DNA from: Pseudanabaena yagii GIHE-NHR1
GTDB lineage: Bacteria; Cyanobacteriota; Cyanobacteriia; Pseudanabaenales; Pseudanabaenaceae
NCBI RefSeq assembly: GCF_012863495.1
Contig: NZ_JAAVJL010000001.1
Coordinates: forward strand, 3,343,501 to 3,407,500
DNA: 64,000 nt
Reading direction: 5' to 3'
Made by a program: the position numbers and the translations under genes. The notes beneath the pieces are model-generated. The model saw only the letters and a list, made by a program, of their open reading frames with translations. It was not told the origin of the DNA and did no database searches. Shown piece after piece: positions 56,010-64,000 of the stretch (position 1 is its first letter; each line of letters begins with the position of its first letter).

Positions 56010-56106
56010 TAGTAAGAAAGACCCTTTCGTTTTCTAAAAAATTAGAAAATCATATTGGTGCTATTTTCTTCTTTGCTCACCATTACAACTCATCCTTACC
56101 TCTTTA
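56010..56106 (+). pseudogene. IS1-family transposase C-terminal scrap, rightward
   Basis: [20 protein letters not shown] and HHYNSSLPL then stop. This is the same C-terminal motif as the leftward scrap, facing it. No element ends are recognisable. Confidence 0.6.
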
Positions 56107-56154
56107 ACACTACCTGAAAATCAATATTTAAGTTTAGGTTAGCGAATATCTGTA

Positions 56155-57363
56155 CAGGGCAACCGCATAAAAAAGTGAATAAAATTAGGAGAAAATAACA
56201 AAAGTAAAACAGCAATGAATAACCCTATCGAAGTCAGTTTACTAAGACACTTTGAAGGAGTAGAAGACCCGCGAGATAATCGAGGGAAAGAGCATAACTT
56301 GCTAGACATAATCGTAATCGCAATTTGCGCGGTGATAAGTGGGGGAGAAAACTGGGAAGATATAGCGCTATTTGGAGCATCAAAACAAGAATGGCTGGGG
56401 ACATTTCTGCAATTACCGAATGGGATACCCTGTGATGACACATTTGCAAGAGTGTTTGCACGAGTGAACCCGCAACAGATGCAAAATAGCTTCATCAGTT
56501 GGGTGAAATCAGTAAGTCAAGCGCTGCAGGGAGAGGTAGTAGCCATTGATGGCAAAACCTTGAGACAATCCTACGACCGAGGAGCAGACAAAGGCGCAAT
56601 TCACATGGTGAGTGCATGGGCAAGCGCAAATCGGTTGATATTAGGTCAATGCAAAGTCGATGAAAAATCCAACGAAATCACCGCCATACCAGAGTTATTA
56701 AAACTGCTGGAAATTAAAGGTTGTATTGTGACGATTGACGCAATGGGCTGCCAGAAAGAAATAGCTAGCCAAATCGTGCAACAAGGAGCCGATTATGTCT
56801 TAGCGCTCAAAGGTAATCAGGGAGGACTATTTGAAGATGTGCAGTGGTTATTTGAGCAAGCTATAAACACTGATTTTGTGGATGTAGACCATGACTTTTG
56901 CCAGTCCATAGATAAAGGACATGGGCGTTTAGAAATTCGACGTTGTTGGACTTTATCTAACTTGGATTACCTGACTCAATTGCCTCTATGGGCTGGTTTA
57001 CAGACTATTGCCTTAGTTCAAAGTGAACGCAGAATCAATGGGAAAGTCTCCACTGAAAATCGCTACTACATTTCTAGCTTGCCTTCTAATGCTGCTCTTA
57101 TTGCCAATGCTGTTCGTACTCATTGGTCGATTGAAAATTCTTTACATTGGGTTTTAGATGTCTCTTTTCACGAAGATGCTTCCCGTATTCGCAAAGATAA
57201 TTCTCCTGAAAATATGGCGATGCTGCGTCACTTTGCTCTTAATCTCTTAAGTCGCGATAAGTCTTCTAAGTTCAGTATGCGGGCGAAACGTAATAAGGCG
57301 GCTTGGGATCTGGCTTATCTAATTCATCTCCTTAACCTTTGACTTTTTTATGCGGTTGCCCTG
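56155..57363 (+). mobile_element. ISAs1-family insertion sequence
   Basis: 1209 bp, with inverted ends CAGGGCAACCGCATAAAAAAGT. AATATCTGTA (56145-56154) is the left target duplication. The right copy is split by a later insertion into AATA (57364-57367) and TATCTGTA (59986-59993). The element itself is intact. Confidence 0.88.
56215..57342 (+). CDS. ISAs1-family transposase
   Basis: 375 residues. HFEGVEDPRDNRGKEHNLLD at the N-terminus, VVAIDGKTLRQSYDR, VTIDAMGCQKEIA, and RTHWSIENSLHWVLDVSFHED carry the DDE residues of the ISAs1 group. Full length and apparently functional. Confidence 0.93.
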   Translation: MNNPIEVSLLRHFEGVEDPRDNRGKEHNLLDIIVIAICAVISGGENWEDIALFGASKQEWLGTFLQLPNGIPCDDTFARVFARVNPQQMQNSFISWVKSVSQALQGEVVAIDGKTLRQSYDRGADKGAIHMVSAWASANRLILGQCKVDEKSNEITAIPELLKLLEIKGCIVTIDAMGCQKEIASQIVQQGADYVLALKGNQGGLFEDVQWLFEQAINTDFVDVDHDFCQSIDKGHGRLEIRRCWTLSNLDYLTQLPLWAGLQTIALVQSERRINGKVSTENRYYISSLPSNAALIANAVRTHWSIENSLHWVLDVSFHEDASRIRKDNSPENMAMLRHFALNLLSRDKSSKFSMRAKRNKAAWDLAYLIHLLNL

Positions 57364-57371
57364 AATATACC

Positions 57372-57753
57372 TTAACAGGGAATAGACTTAACATTATCAA
57401 AAGACTGAAAGCGCAAAGTCAATAAAGAATCCAAAGCTGCTTTATGAGTAGTGCGGGAATTCTCAAGGCAAGAAGCAATAGCAAACTTGAAAGAATCAAA
57501 ATCAGGGTAATAGACGGAGTAGAGACACTGTTTCTTCACAAATTTCCAAAGACGCTCAATCAAGTTTAAGTTTGGAGAGTAAGTAGTCAAATAAAGAAGC
57601 TCGATATTTAATGACTGAGCCAACTCAAAAACTAAAACACACTTTTGATAACGAGCATTATCCAAGACAAGAGTAATGGGTATAGTCAAACCCAAAGCCG
57701 CAAGTTTGTGGAGTAAGTCACAAACACTTTGAGCATTGATGTAAGAATCATTA
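57372..57753 (-). pseudogene. IS630 transposase, 3' part (catalytic end)
   Basis: SYINAQSVCDLLHKLAALGL, then ITLVLDNARYQK (second D) and YSPNLNLIERLWKFVKK (E). The stop TAA is in the terminal repeat. Its 5' part continues at 59249. Confidence 0.8.
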
Positions 57754-59248
57754 CTGGAGTTTAGACTAAGTTGATTGAGATAATCAGAAAAAGAGCAGGA
57801 AAAAACAACTCAGAGAATGAAGAACTGAGCAAAACCAAGAGAAAGAAAACGAGAATATTGAGGATTAGGAATTAGGGTTGTCTTTGTTGGTCTTTTTTGG
57901 ACGAGAAGGACGTTTTTTGATGATGGGAAAGCGAGGAAAAGGAGAGCGCTTACGCCCAGATTGCCAACCAAGAGACTTACCGCGAGGTTTCGGAGAACAA
58001 GCAGGAGAGCCAATCCTAACTAAAAGTGTCGCAAAGCCCTGAGCGACCCGACCAAAGGTGAGATTAGTTTGAGGCTTCTGCCAAGGTAAAGGATTATCAA
58101 TGACCAGTTTTCGAGCGAGCCACAATTGCCAAGAGAGTAAAGGCATGAGGTCACTCCAGCGCAAAGCTTGTTGAGGAGTCAGTAATTGTGGCAGAGTCCA
58201 ATGTAAACGCTGTTTGGCAAAGCGATACCAATGGTCGATGGCAAAACGACGTAAGTACAAGCGCCAAATTTGCTCTAAAGATGGCATTTGCTCACCCACC
58301 CAAGCTAACCACAAACCAGAGCAATGGGGATGGGTAACTCGCATAACTTGGAAATGTCGTTGGGATGCTTTTTTAAAGTGTAAATCAGACCATTGCTGGA
58401 TTTGCACTTGTCCAACCGTCTCATCCTCTAAGCTAAAAGTTGCTGATGGCTCTCCCCAACTATCAGACTTGGCAAGTTGGAATTTATCCCCATGCTTACG
58501 GGGACGACCACAGCCACTATAGGGAGCAGGGACTTTGTATAAGCATCGGTTAGGACGTAGACGCAGCAGTAAGTCTGCGGGGATATCCTCTGTCAAATTC
58601 ATAAAGGCGGCACTGCCATATTCACTGTCATAGGTAGCGATCGGTCTTACCGTTAAATCTCGACATACTTGCCTCAGTTGAAATGTAGCTCTTTGTGCGG
58701 CTGTCTCAAAACTACTGATGCGTTCATGACATAACGGAATTGCCCAACTCCCTGTCATTTCTGGTATCCATGCCAAGGTGCTGTAGTCATGCCCTAACAT
58801 GATCGGTTTGTTCCCTTCAACCAAATTCGGTTGATGCACAAAACTCCTATCTTTTAGAGTTTGGTCATGGGGTCTTTCCCATCCTGTATGGTCTCCTGCT
58901 AGCAAGGGTCGTATATCTTTGGGTATTTGTTCGACGCACAGTCCTCTGAGTCTCCCTCGTCTCGGACGGCTATCTTTTAACGATTCATACAAGCTTGACC
59001 ATTTCCGTCGATACACTGCTGATAATGATAATTCTGCAAATGACTTTACACTTGGACTGGTCAATACTGCATCCATTAGGTCAAATATTGCATCTCGTCC
59101 GTTCCCTAAAAATCTATATACCTGTTGACGAAATTCCTGTAGTTTCTCAATAATCATGGCTGTAGATGTGCTTTTTCTTTTTCATCTACTTTAGGCAGTT
59201 TGTATCTCTTTTACTCTGCCTTTTTTCCTTTTTTAGTCTAAACTCCAG
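57754..59248 (-). mobile_element. DDE_5-type (IS701-like) insertion sequence with 8-bp duplication
   Basis: 1495 bp with inverted ends CTGGAGTTTAGACTAA. AATCATTA is present on both sides (57746-57753 and 59249-59256). It lies within the IS630 transposase gene. Confidence 0.85.
57865..59157 (-). CDS. Transposase of the DDE_5 superfamily
   Basis: 430 residues. LAGDHTGWERPHDQTLKDR (first D region), IATYDSEYGSAAFM (second D), and LRRFAIDHWYRFAKQRL (E-like or D end) fit the large cyanobacterial DDE_5 transposases named NF041680-type. A basic tail ends the protein. Full length. Confidence 0.8.
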   Translation of the reverse strand: MIIEKLQEFRQQVYRFLGNGRDAIFDLMDAVLTSPSVKSFAELSLSAVYRRKWSSLYESLKDSRPRRGRLRGLCVEQIPKDIRPLLAGDHTGWERPHDQTLKDRSFVHQPNLVEGNKPIMLGHDYSTLAWIPEMTGSWAIPLCHERISSFETAAQRATFQLRQVCRDLTVRPIATYDSEYGSAAFMNLTEDIPADLLLRLRPNRCLYKVPAPYSGCGRPRKHGDKFQLAKSDSWGEPSATFSLEDETVGQVQIQQWSDLHFKKASQRHFQVMRVTHPHCSGLWLAWVGEQMPSLEQIWRLYLRRFAIDHWYRFAKQRLHWTLPQLLTPQQALRWSDLMPLLSWQLWLARKLVIDNPLPWQKPQTNLTFGRVAQGFATLLVRIGSPACSPKPRGKSLGWQSGRKRSPFPRFPIIKKRPSRPKKTNKDNPNS

Positions 59249-59915
59249 AATCATTAGTCACAGTAATCAACTCATGAGTAACAGCATTAAGTGCACCGAG
59301 GACATTAAAACGCTGCCTTCCCGACCCAGATTTAAGAAACAAGCGTTCAAAACACCACAAAAAGCCTAAATAGGCTCCAAGGACAAAGTGAGCAGCATCA
59401 ACAAAGAAAACGGCTCTTTGTCCAGATTTAGCTTCCTCTAAGCGCGGTTCTAGTTTTTTTAAGAAATTCCTCTTGTGCTGCTGGGTCAGCCTTTGCAGGT
59501 ATTAGCCCCACTCGACGACAACTCATTCCCATCGATTTCAGGAAATGACGCACCTGTTCTCGACTACGGACAATCCCTGTCAACTCGGTAATTGTTGCTG
59601 CTGCATGAGCCAGCGTTTTAGGTGGATGTTCTCGAAAATATATCTCTAAACTTTCTTGATGCTGTTTTAGTTCACTCTGGGGCGATTAAAGGTCAGTTCT
59701 TTGAGTTGGCTTATCCCACCTTCTTTATAATCTCGTAAATAGCTCAACAGTGTCGGTTCAGTGATTCTTAGTAGTTTCGTAATTTCCTTGTGTGGGTATT
59801 TCTGGCTTTTTAGGTATAGTGCTTCCATTTTTCTCTGCACTCGTGGATGCGGGTGATGGAATCTTTCGTAATGTAGCGCATCTATTTCTTCTTTGGTAAA
59901 TGTTATTCGGAGCAT
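59249..59915 (-). pseudogene. IS630 transposase, 5' part with frameshift
   Basis: The helix-turn-helix part (FTKEEIDALHYERFHHPHPR, KEITKLLRITEPTLLSYL) ends in a stop at 59667. After a shift near 59690 the frame continues SELKQHQESLEIYFREHPPK, VFFVDAAHFVLGAYLGFLW and FNVLGALNAVTHELITVTN, where the inserted IS cuts it. The rest is at 57372-57753. Confidence 0.75.
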
Positions 59916-60111
59916 CTTGGAGAAAAGTTAACGTTTCTTCCATCTTTACTCTTATGAAAAATAAAGTCTACCCCCTGTCAAGGTATATCTGTATTGGGCT
60001 AATGTTGTTTCTCTTCATATATTGTATATTAGGTATTGGAACCTAGAGCAAATGTCTAGACTTCTAAACTTCATGTAATTACTACAAGGATTTAACTGTG
60101 ATTACAAATGG

Positions 60112-61234
60112 TAAGTAGGTAAACCAAAGAAAAGTTAAGATAAAAAAGTTAAGTAACGTCCAAAAAAATGCCAGCCGCCCTCAAAGTAAAACTGAGTATA
60201 GAAGAAGACAAAAGACTGCTGGAAATTAGCCAAAAAGAAGCCACAGGAAAACGAGTAAAACACAGAGCCGAAGCGATACGACTAAGCAGCCATGGGTGGA
60301 AAGTCGCCCAAATAGCCGCCTATTTCGAGTGGCATGAACAAACAGTGCGAGAAATCATCCAAAGATGGAAACAAAATGGCGAACAAGGGTTGTATGACTT
60401 GCCCAAACAGGAAGACCGAAACAATGGCAGGAAGAAGACCTGAAATATATAGAAACCTGTCTGGAAGAAGATGGTCAGGTATACAACAGTCAGCAATTAT
60501 CCACCAAGCTACGAGAAGAAAGACAAGTAAGCCTAAGTAGCGACCGAATTAGGAAACTACTAAAAAAAAGGGATGGGTATGGAAACGAGCGCGAATTTCC
60601 CACCAAGACAAACAGGATCAAGAAACTAAAGCCATAAAACAAGCCGATTTAGATTTCTTAAAGTTAGCGGCAGCAGCAGGCGAGATTTGTTTGAAATATC
60701 TAGATGAGACGGGATTTAGTTGTTGGTCACCTGTGCCGTATGGTTGGATTCGGCAAGGGCAGAGTAAACGTCTTGAGCAAACAGCATTGCGAGGTAAGCG
60801 CGTCAGTTTAATTGGTGTGTTGGAGCCTGAAGTAAGTTTTGATGCTGCTTATCGCATCGGTAGTATCACCAGCAAAGAATATATTGAAATCATGGATCGA
60901 CAGGCTGATTTAGCTGCGGATTTATTCCTGCGTCATCGTGTGATTACTGTCATTGGTCAAGATAATAGCTCTACCCATACCTCTAAGGCGGTACAACTCA
61001 AAATTCCTGAGTGGCAGCGTAAGGGCTTATTTTTATTTCAGTTACCTCCTTACTGCTCTGAGATGAATCCCATTGAATTGGAATGGTTACATTTAAAGCG
61101 TGACCATCTTTCTGGACAAATGTTTGACTCTGAGGATTATTTAATGTGGGGTATCGAAGATGCTCTGCTTTCCCGTTACGATTCTCTTGGCTTTGATACT
61201 TCTTATTTTGAGTTTTCTTATGCCTAGCTACTTA
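60112..61234 (+). mobile_element. Second IS630-family element
   Basis: About 1.1 kb with related inverted ends: TAAGTAGGTAAACCAAAGAA at 60112 and, inverted, TAAGTAGCTAGGCATAAGAA ending at 61234. TA stands at both borders. It differs from the IS630 at 57368. Confidence 0.75.
60168..61227 (+). pseudogene. IS630-family transposase in three frames
   Basis: The N-terminal part (KRVKHRAEAIRLSSHGWKVA, HEQTVREIIQRWKQNGEQGL) stops at 60443. A shifted frame gives EDLKYIETCLEEDGQVYNSQ to RKLLKK. At the A8 run (60552-60559) a further shift leads to KGWVWKRA and on to YLDETGFSCWSP, GQDNSSTH and NPIELEWLHLKRDH (DDE). The A run could be a programmed -1 site; the first shift, near 60405, looks like damage. 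Confidence 0.75.
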
Positions 61235-61272
61235 GTAGCTTTACTCTTAGCTCTCTCCGTCAAACCTTTGGT

Positions 61273-61860
61273 TTGAGATTTGACTCTAGCGATCGCTTTT
61301 TTGATGAATGGTTAAATAATGCACCGACTCTAACCGAAGCGGAACTACAAGTATTAGAGCGCCTCACCCGCAACTATACCTATCTCAGTCAAGAAGAACC
61401 ACCTCTCGAAGAAATTGTTAAGCTTGTCGTAGTATCTCCATTGCTAGATTTGGCTGGGTTCTATCAGTTTCCATTTTTGGTAAAAGCAGAAGTAAGTACT
61501 AATATCGAAGTTGCGGACGAAGCTAATGCTATGGCGGTTCAAGGCAGAATTGATATTTTGGTAATCCAAGATAGTTTTTGGATTTTGGTAATCGAATCAA
61601 AACCTGCAAGGATAGATGTTACGGCAGGAATTCCCCAAGCACTTACTTATTTGCTGAGCGCTCCCAATTTACAGCCAAGTTGCTATGGAATGGTTACAAA
61701 TGGAAGAGAAGTATTGTTTTTAAAATGCGATCACCACCAAAATGCCCCTCAATATACGAGATCGCCTACTTATAGGTTACTTGAAAATACAGCAGAACGT
61801 ATCCAAGTTTTGCAGGGGCTTAAACAAATTGGGTCTTATATTGGTGATTTGAGGAGTTAA
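61273..61860 (+). CDS. Remaining 3' part of the PD-(D/E)XK gene
   Basis: A 195-codon frame that could restart at TTG 61273 after the IS630 insertion. It keeps VVVSPLLDLAGFYQFPFLVK, GRIDILVIQDSFWILVIESK and PQALTYLL, so the catalytic core is whole and only about a dozen N-terminal residues are lost. Expression would need the IS to supply a promoter. Counted as part of the split gene at 60098. Confidence 0.6.
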   Translation: MRFDSSDRFFDEWLNNAPTLTEAELQVLERLTRNYTYLSQEEPPLEEIVKLVVVSPLLDLAGFYQFPFLVKAEVSTNIEVADEANAMAVQGRIDILVIQDSFWILVIESKPARIDVTAGIPQALTYLLSAPNLQPSCYGMVTNGREVLFLKCDHHQNAPQYTRSPTYRLLENTAERIQVLQGLKQIGSYIGDLRS

Positions 61861-61861
61861 G

Positions 61862-61970
61862 CAATCGCTAGCACTGTAAGTCGTGATTTCTAGGCGATCG
61901 CTTTAACGATATGTTTTCTATAGATTTGCTGAAGGCGATCGCTAGTACTGTGAGTCGTGATTTGTGAGTG
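61862..61970. repeat. Direct repeat pair with HIP1 sites
   Basis: ATCGCTAGCACTGTAAGTCG near 61864 and ATCGCTAGTACTGTGAGTCG near 61938, each followed by TGATTT, about 74 bp apart. The 126-bp gap between the PD-(D/E)XK and DUF6745 genes holds nothing else I can see. Confidence 0.6.
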
Positions 61971-61986
61971 ATTACTCTTATTTCTT

Positions 61987-63960
61987 TCACCGATTTAGCG
62001 TATTCAAACAATATCCATCTGAATATTGAATAATGAGTTCATCTTTATCTACGAGTGATTTTGAAGCTTTTATCAGAGAGATATTTGTAGGACGATCGCA
62101 AACAATACATGCATTCTTATAAGGATAAATCCAGCCACAATGCTGAACGACTTCCTGAAACATACTCCATGTTGACCGATCGTAACTACAACCTAAAACA
62201 GAAAAACAGAAATCTAAATACATCCCTTCGATTGCCCATAATTCAGGATGATTATGAACCATCAATAAGCGATCATCTCCAGCCCATCTTCGCCAACGAA
62301 ATGAGTTTTGACCAAACTCACTGTCCAATGTTATTAATACACCCTCACTATAGGCTTCTATTGCTAAGGATATATCGATATCTTTAAATTTTCTATCTCG
62401 ATCTCTGAATTTCATCCGAAGCCGAAACAAGAATTCAGGTTCTAATTGTTTTTTTATTTGCTCCTCTAACGAAGTTATGATTCCTGCCCAAGATATCCAA
62501 GGTCTTTGCTGCTTAAATAAATCGCTGCTCCATGCTGCGTGGGGACTGTCACAAAAGATAATATTTGGTTCGGGTTGATTGCTATATTGATATAAGGTTT
62601 TGATTGCCTTTGAGGCTTTCAGGTGATCGATGCGTTCGGTAGACAAAGCTATACGATACCACTTTTTTTGATATCTAGAAATCTCAGTTTCTTGCGTAGT
62701 TGTTAATTGCGAGATAGGTTGGTCTGATTTTGTATAAGTAGTATGTATCAATATGAGAGATTCTTTTATAACGAGATTAGGTTCTTGATGCAACCAATCT
62801 ATCTGCCAATTTTGAGGTAATACCCTACCATACTTCTCTGGCAAAATAGTTCCATGATTAGCGTAGATACTATATCCATCGGCAAACAGCAAAGCAGGTT
62901 CTCCTTCTCCATGTAGCCGATCTTGATTGTCTAAAGATAGCTTGGTTGGGCGATCGCACACTAAACAAACGTCTTCGTGGGGAAAGATAAACCCACAATT
63001 TTGTGTTAACGCTTGGAAAACTTCCCAAGTTTGGTGATCGTAATCACAATTTAATTCAGAAATGCAAAAGTCAATAGTTACCCCATCACGATCCCATAAT
63101 TCTGGGCGCATAGATTGAAATAAAGGTGGATGAGAACAGCTAAAATTTTGAGTTAGATTCTGAAGAATACTTCCTGCAAAATCAAACTTTTTTTGCTGCT
63201 TGAATTCTGGACTAACTTGTGTATCTGTTTGTTTCTCTAGTGCTTTCCATAGTATTGTCTCTAGCTCTTCACGAATTTGGTAAACAAGCTGACTTGCGAC
63301 TTGATTCCACAAAAAGCTACTGTACTTGTTTTCCGAAACTGTATAAATTTGACTCCAACTACAGTTTCCCAATATATCTGAAGTGGGATGAAGTAAACTA
63401 TAGGAAATAAGCGTTCGATCTCGAATAATACCTGTCAAAAAATTCGCTTTCATTTCTGGATCGATTGGAACGTTTCCGAAATTAGCTTCACAAATCCTTT
63501 GAAGTAACTCTTCTTCAGGCAAAATCTGATTGGCAATTTGTAACCATAGATCTGCCCAGATAGTATCCTGCATTGCGAGAACACTTTGCTCCCACAAAAT
63601 CTTTTGAAGATTCTCACAGAGTGAAGTCAGTAATTGGCAACGCTGATCTGGAAGAAAATGATCTTTAAGTTTCTCTTTTATGATTTTCCCTCGGCGAAAG
63701 AGAAGATACCGCATGGCACTACGAGGACTAGCGAAAAAAAGAGTTTCTGGTTGCGCTTTTTGTTTAAGTTTGTATAGATCGCGAACTGCTGCTTTGGCTT
63801 TTGTTCTATCTATGCGTTCTGTAGAAAGACTGAGCGATCGCCATTTCTGCCGATAAGCGTTAAGCAGCTTCTCTTGAGTTTCCGTTAGCGTTGTAATCAT
63901 ATGATTTACCCAACCACGATCATCTATCAATTTCTCACATTTTGTGATTGCTACTCCCAT
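61987..63960 (-). CDS. Tandem DUF6745-type protein
   Basis: 657 residues with two related halves. Each starts with a W-x2-[LI]-[SA]-LSTERID helix (about 43 and 435), has a SP-x-[SA]-A segment (FFASPRSAMRYL and IFCDSPHAAW), and near its end a C-x2-CDRPT motif (about 337 and 622) followed by a DGY strand. This is the DUF6745 pattern, of unknown function. The second half is shorter. ATG 63900 (MITTLTE) is a plausible later start, which would drop 20 residues. It has no close partner gene. Confidence 0.65.
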   Translation of the reverse strand: MGVAITKCEKLIDDRGWVNHMITTLTETQEKLLNAYRQKWRSLSLSTERIDRTKAKAAVRDLYKLKQKAQPETLFFASPRSAMRYLLFRRGKIIKEKLKDHFLPDQRCQLLTSLCENLQKILWEQSVLAMQDTIWADLWLQIANQILPEEELLQRICEANFGNVPIDPEMKANFLTGIIRDRTLISYSLLHPTSDILGNCSWSQIYTVSENKYSSFLWNQVASQLVYQIREELETILWKALEKQTDTQVSPEFKQQKKFDFAGSILQNLTQNFSCSHPPLFQSMRPELWDRDGVTIDFCISELNCDYDHQTWEVFQALTQNCGFIFPHEDVCLVCDRPTKLSLDNQDRLHGEGEPALLFADGYSIYANHGTILPEKYGRVLPQNWQIDWLHQEPNLVIKESLILIHTTYTKSDQPISQLTTTQETEISRYQKKWYRIALSTERIDHLKASKAIKTLYQYSNQPEPNIIFCDSPHAAWSSDLFKQQRPWISWAGIITSLEEQIKKQLEPEFLFRLRMKFRDRDRKFKDIDISLAIEAYSEGVLITLDSEFGQNSFRWRRWAGDDRLLMVHNHPELWAIEGMYLDFCFSVLGCSYDRSTWSMFQEVVQHCGWIYPYKNACIVCDRPTNISLIKASKSLVDKDELIIQYSDGYCLNTLNR

Positions 63961-64000
63961 GAGTCTTAATTTTTATGGTAATCGCATCAACAATCTATCT

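Larger units (their letters stand above)
57368..59985 (-). mobile_element. IS630-family element, interrupted by another IS
   Basis: The ends are TACCTTAACAGGG and, inverted, TACCTTGACAGGG, with TA duplicated outside (57366-57367 and 59986-59987). Without the 1495-bp insertion and its 8-bp duplication the element is about 1.1 kb. It sits within the right target duplication of the ISAs1 element. Confidence 0.85.
60098..61860 (+). pseudogene. PD-(D/E)XK gene split by an IS630 element
   Basis: AAGGA stands 8 bp before GTG 60098, which starts V-I-T-N-G. The IS630 element follows at once. Beyond it the same frame resumes SFTLSSLRQTFGLRFDSSDRFF. Removing the element and one TA copy joins the two parts in frame, restoring a protein of about 206 residues. 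It is paralogous to the gene at 36245 (GRIDILVIQD, then LVIESK). Confidence 0.75.

Noticed and set aside
59166-59369. 67-codon plus-strand ORF at the IS border
   Set aside because: It crosses the end of the DDE_5-type IS and is antisense to the IS630 transposase gene.

Overview
The window reads as a chromosomal segment of a filamentous-type cyanobacterium, most like Pseudanabaena. The genus is an inference. The cyanobacterial assignment rests on the very frequent HIP1 octamer GCGATCGC, ndhB, rpoZ next to a DUF1818 gene, cruF, a CIRCE-controlled groESL operon, a PTPA-type CTERM protein with cyanoexosortase-associated genes, and a low-complexity-tail membrane protein.

Layout. 0-4 kb: the 5' end of nusA behind rimP, a bacterial-type ferredoxin, then a CTERM surface protein (DUF4114) preceded by three tandem copies of an RNA-like element. 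4-14 kb: an NB-ARC/WD40 protein, then an exopolysaccharide group (two glycosyltransferases, a Wzz/BY-kinase chain-length protein, an initiating sugar-phosphate transferase). 13-19.7 kb: housekeeping and stress genes ([2Fe-2S] protein, Usp, cysteine synthase family, Nudix, TPR protein, cruF, response regulator, rpoZ, DUF1818). 19.7-20.8 kb: a graveyard of IS fragments and a MITE upstream of CIRCE-groES-groEL. 23-34.5 kb: O-antigen-ligase-like protein, a membrane protein, a degenerate EAL protein, mutS, VanZ-like, DUF790 nuclease, a possible Rad52-like protein, DUF29, ndhB. 34.5-38.3 kb: an accessory island with a HEPN/Abi protein, a candidate sRNA, BrnT/BrnA set in a broken DUF433 gene, a PD-(D/E)XK protein, a DUF6883/DUF4926 pair, and a decayed duplicate of parts of the same island. 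38.3-54.1 kb: histidine kinase, NDH-2-like oxidoreductase flanked by inverted MITE copies, HpsJ-like and cyanoexosortase-associated genes, ABC genes (ABC-2 permease, potA, potD), the giant acidic-tail protein, pgeF and ftsH. 54.2-61.9 kb: a mobile-element landing pad whose insertion order can be read from target duplications: ISAs1, then IS630 in its target duplication, then a third IS in the IS630. A second IS630 splits a PD-(D/E)XK gene just after its start codon. 62-64 kb: a tandem DUF6745 protein.

Two features recur. First, many gene ends carry long, nearly perfect inverted repeats with tiny GC-flanked apices. Several embed the stop codon of a neighbouring gene and probably act as two-way terminators. 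Second, relics outnumber intact accessory genes. The most promising unexplained signals are the triple RNA-like motif at 1759-2005, the promoter-to-terminator sRNA candidate at 35186-35305, the BrnTA/DUF433 island with its decayed duplicate, and the stop-embedding hairpin family.
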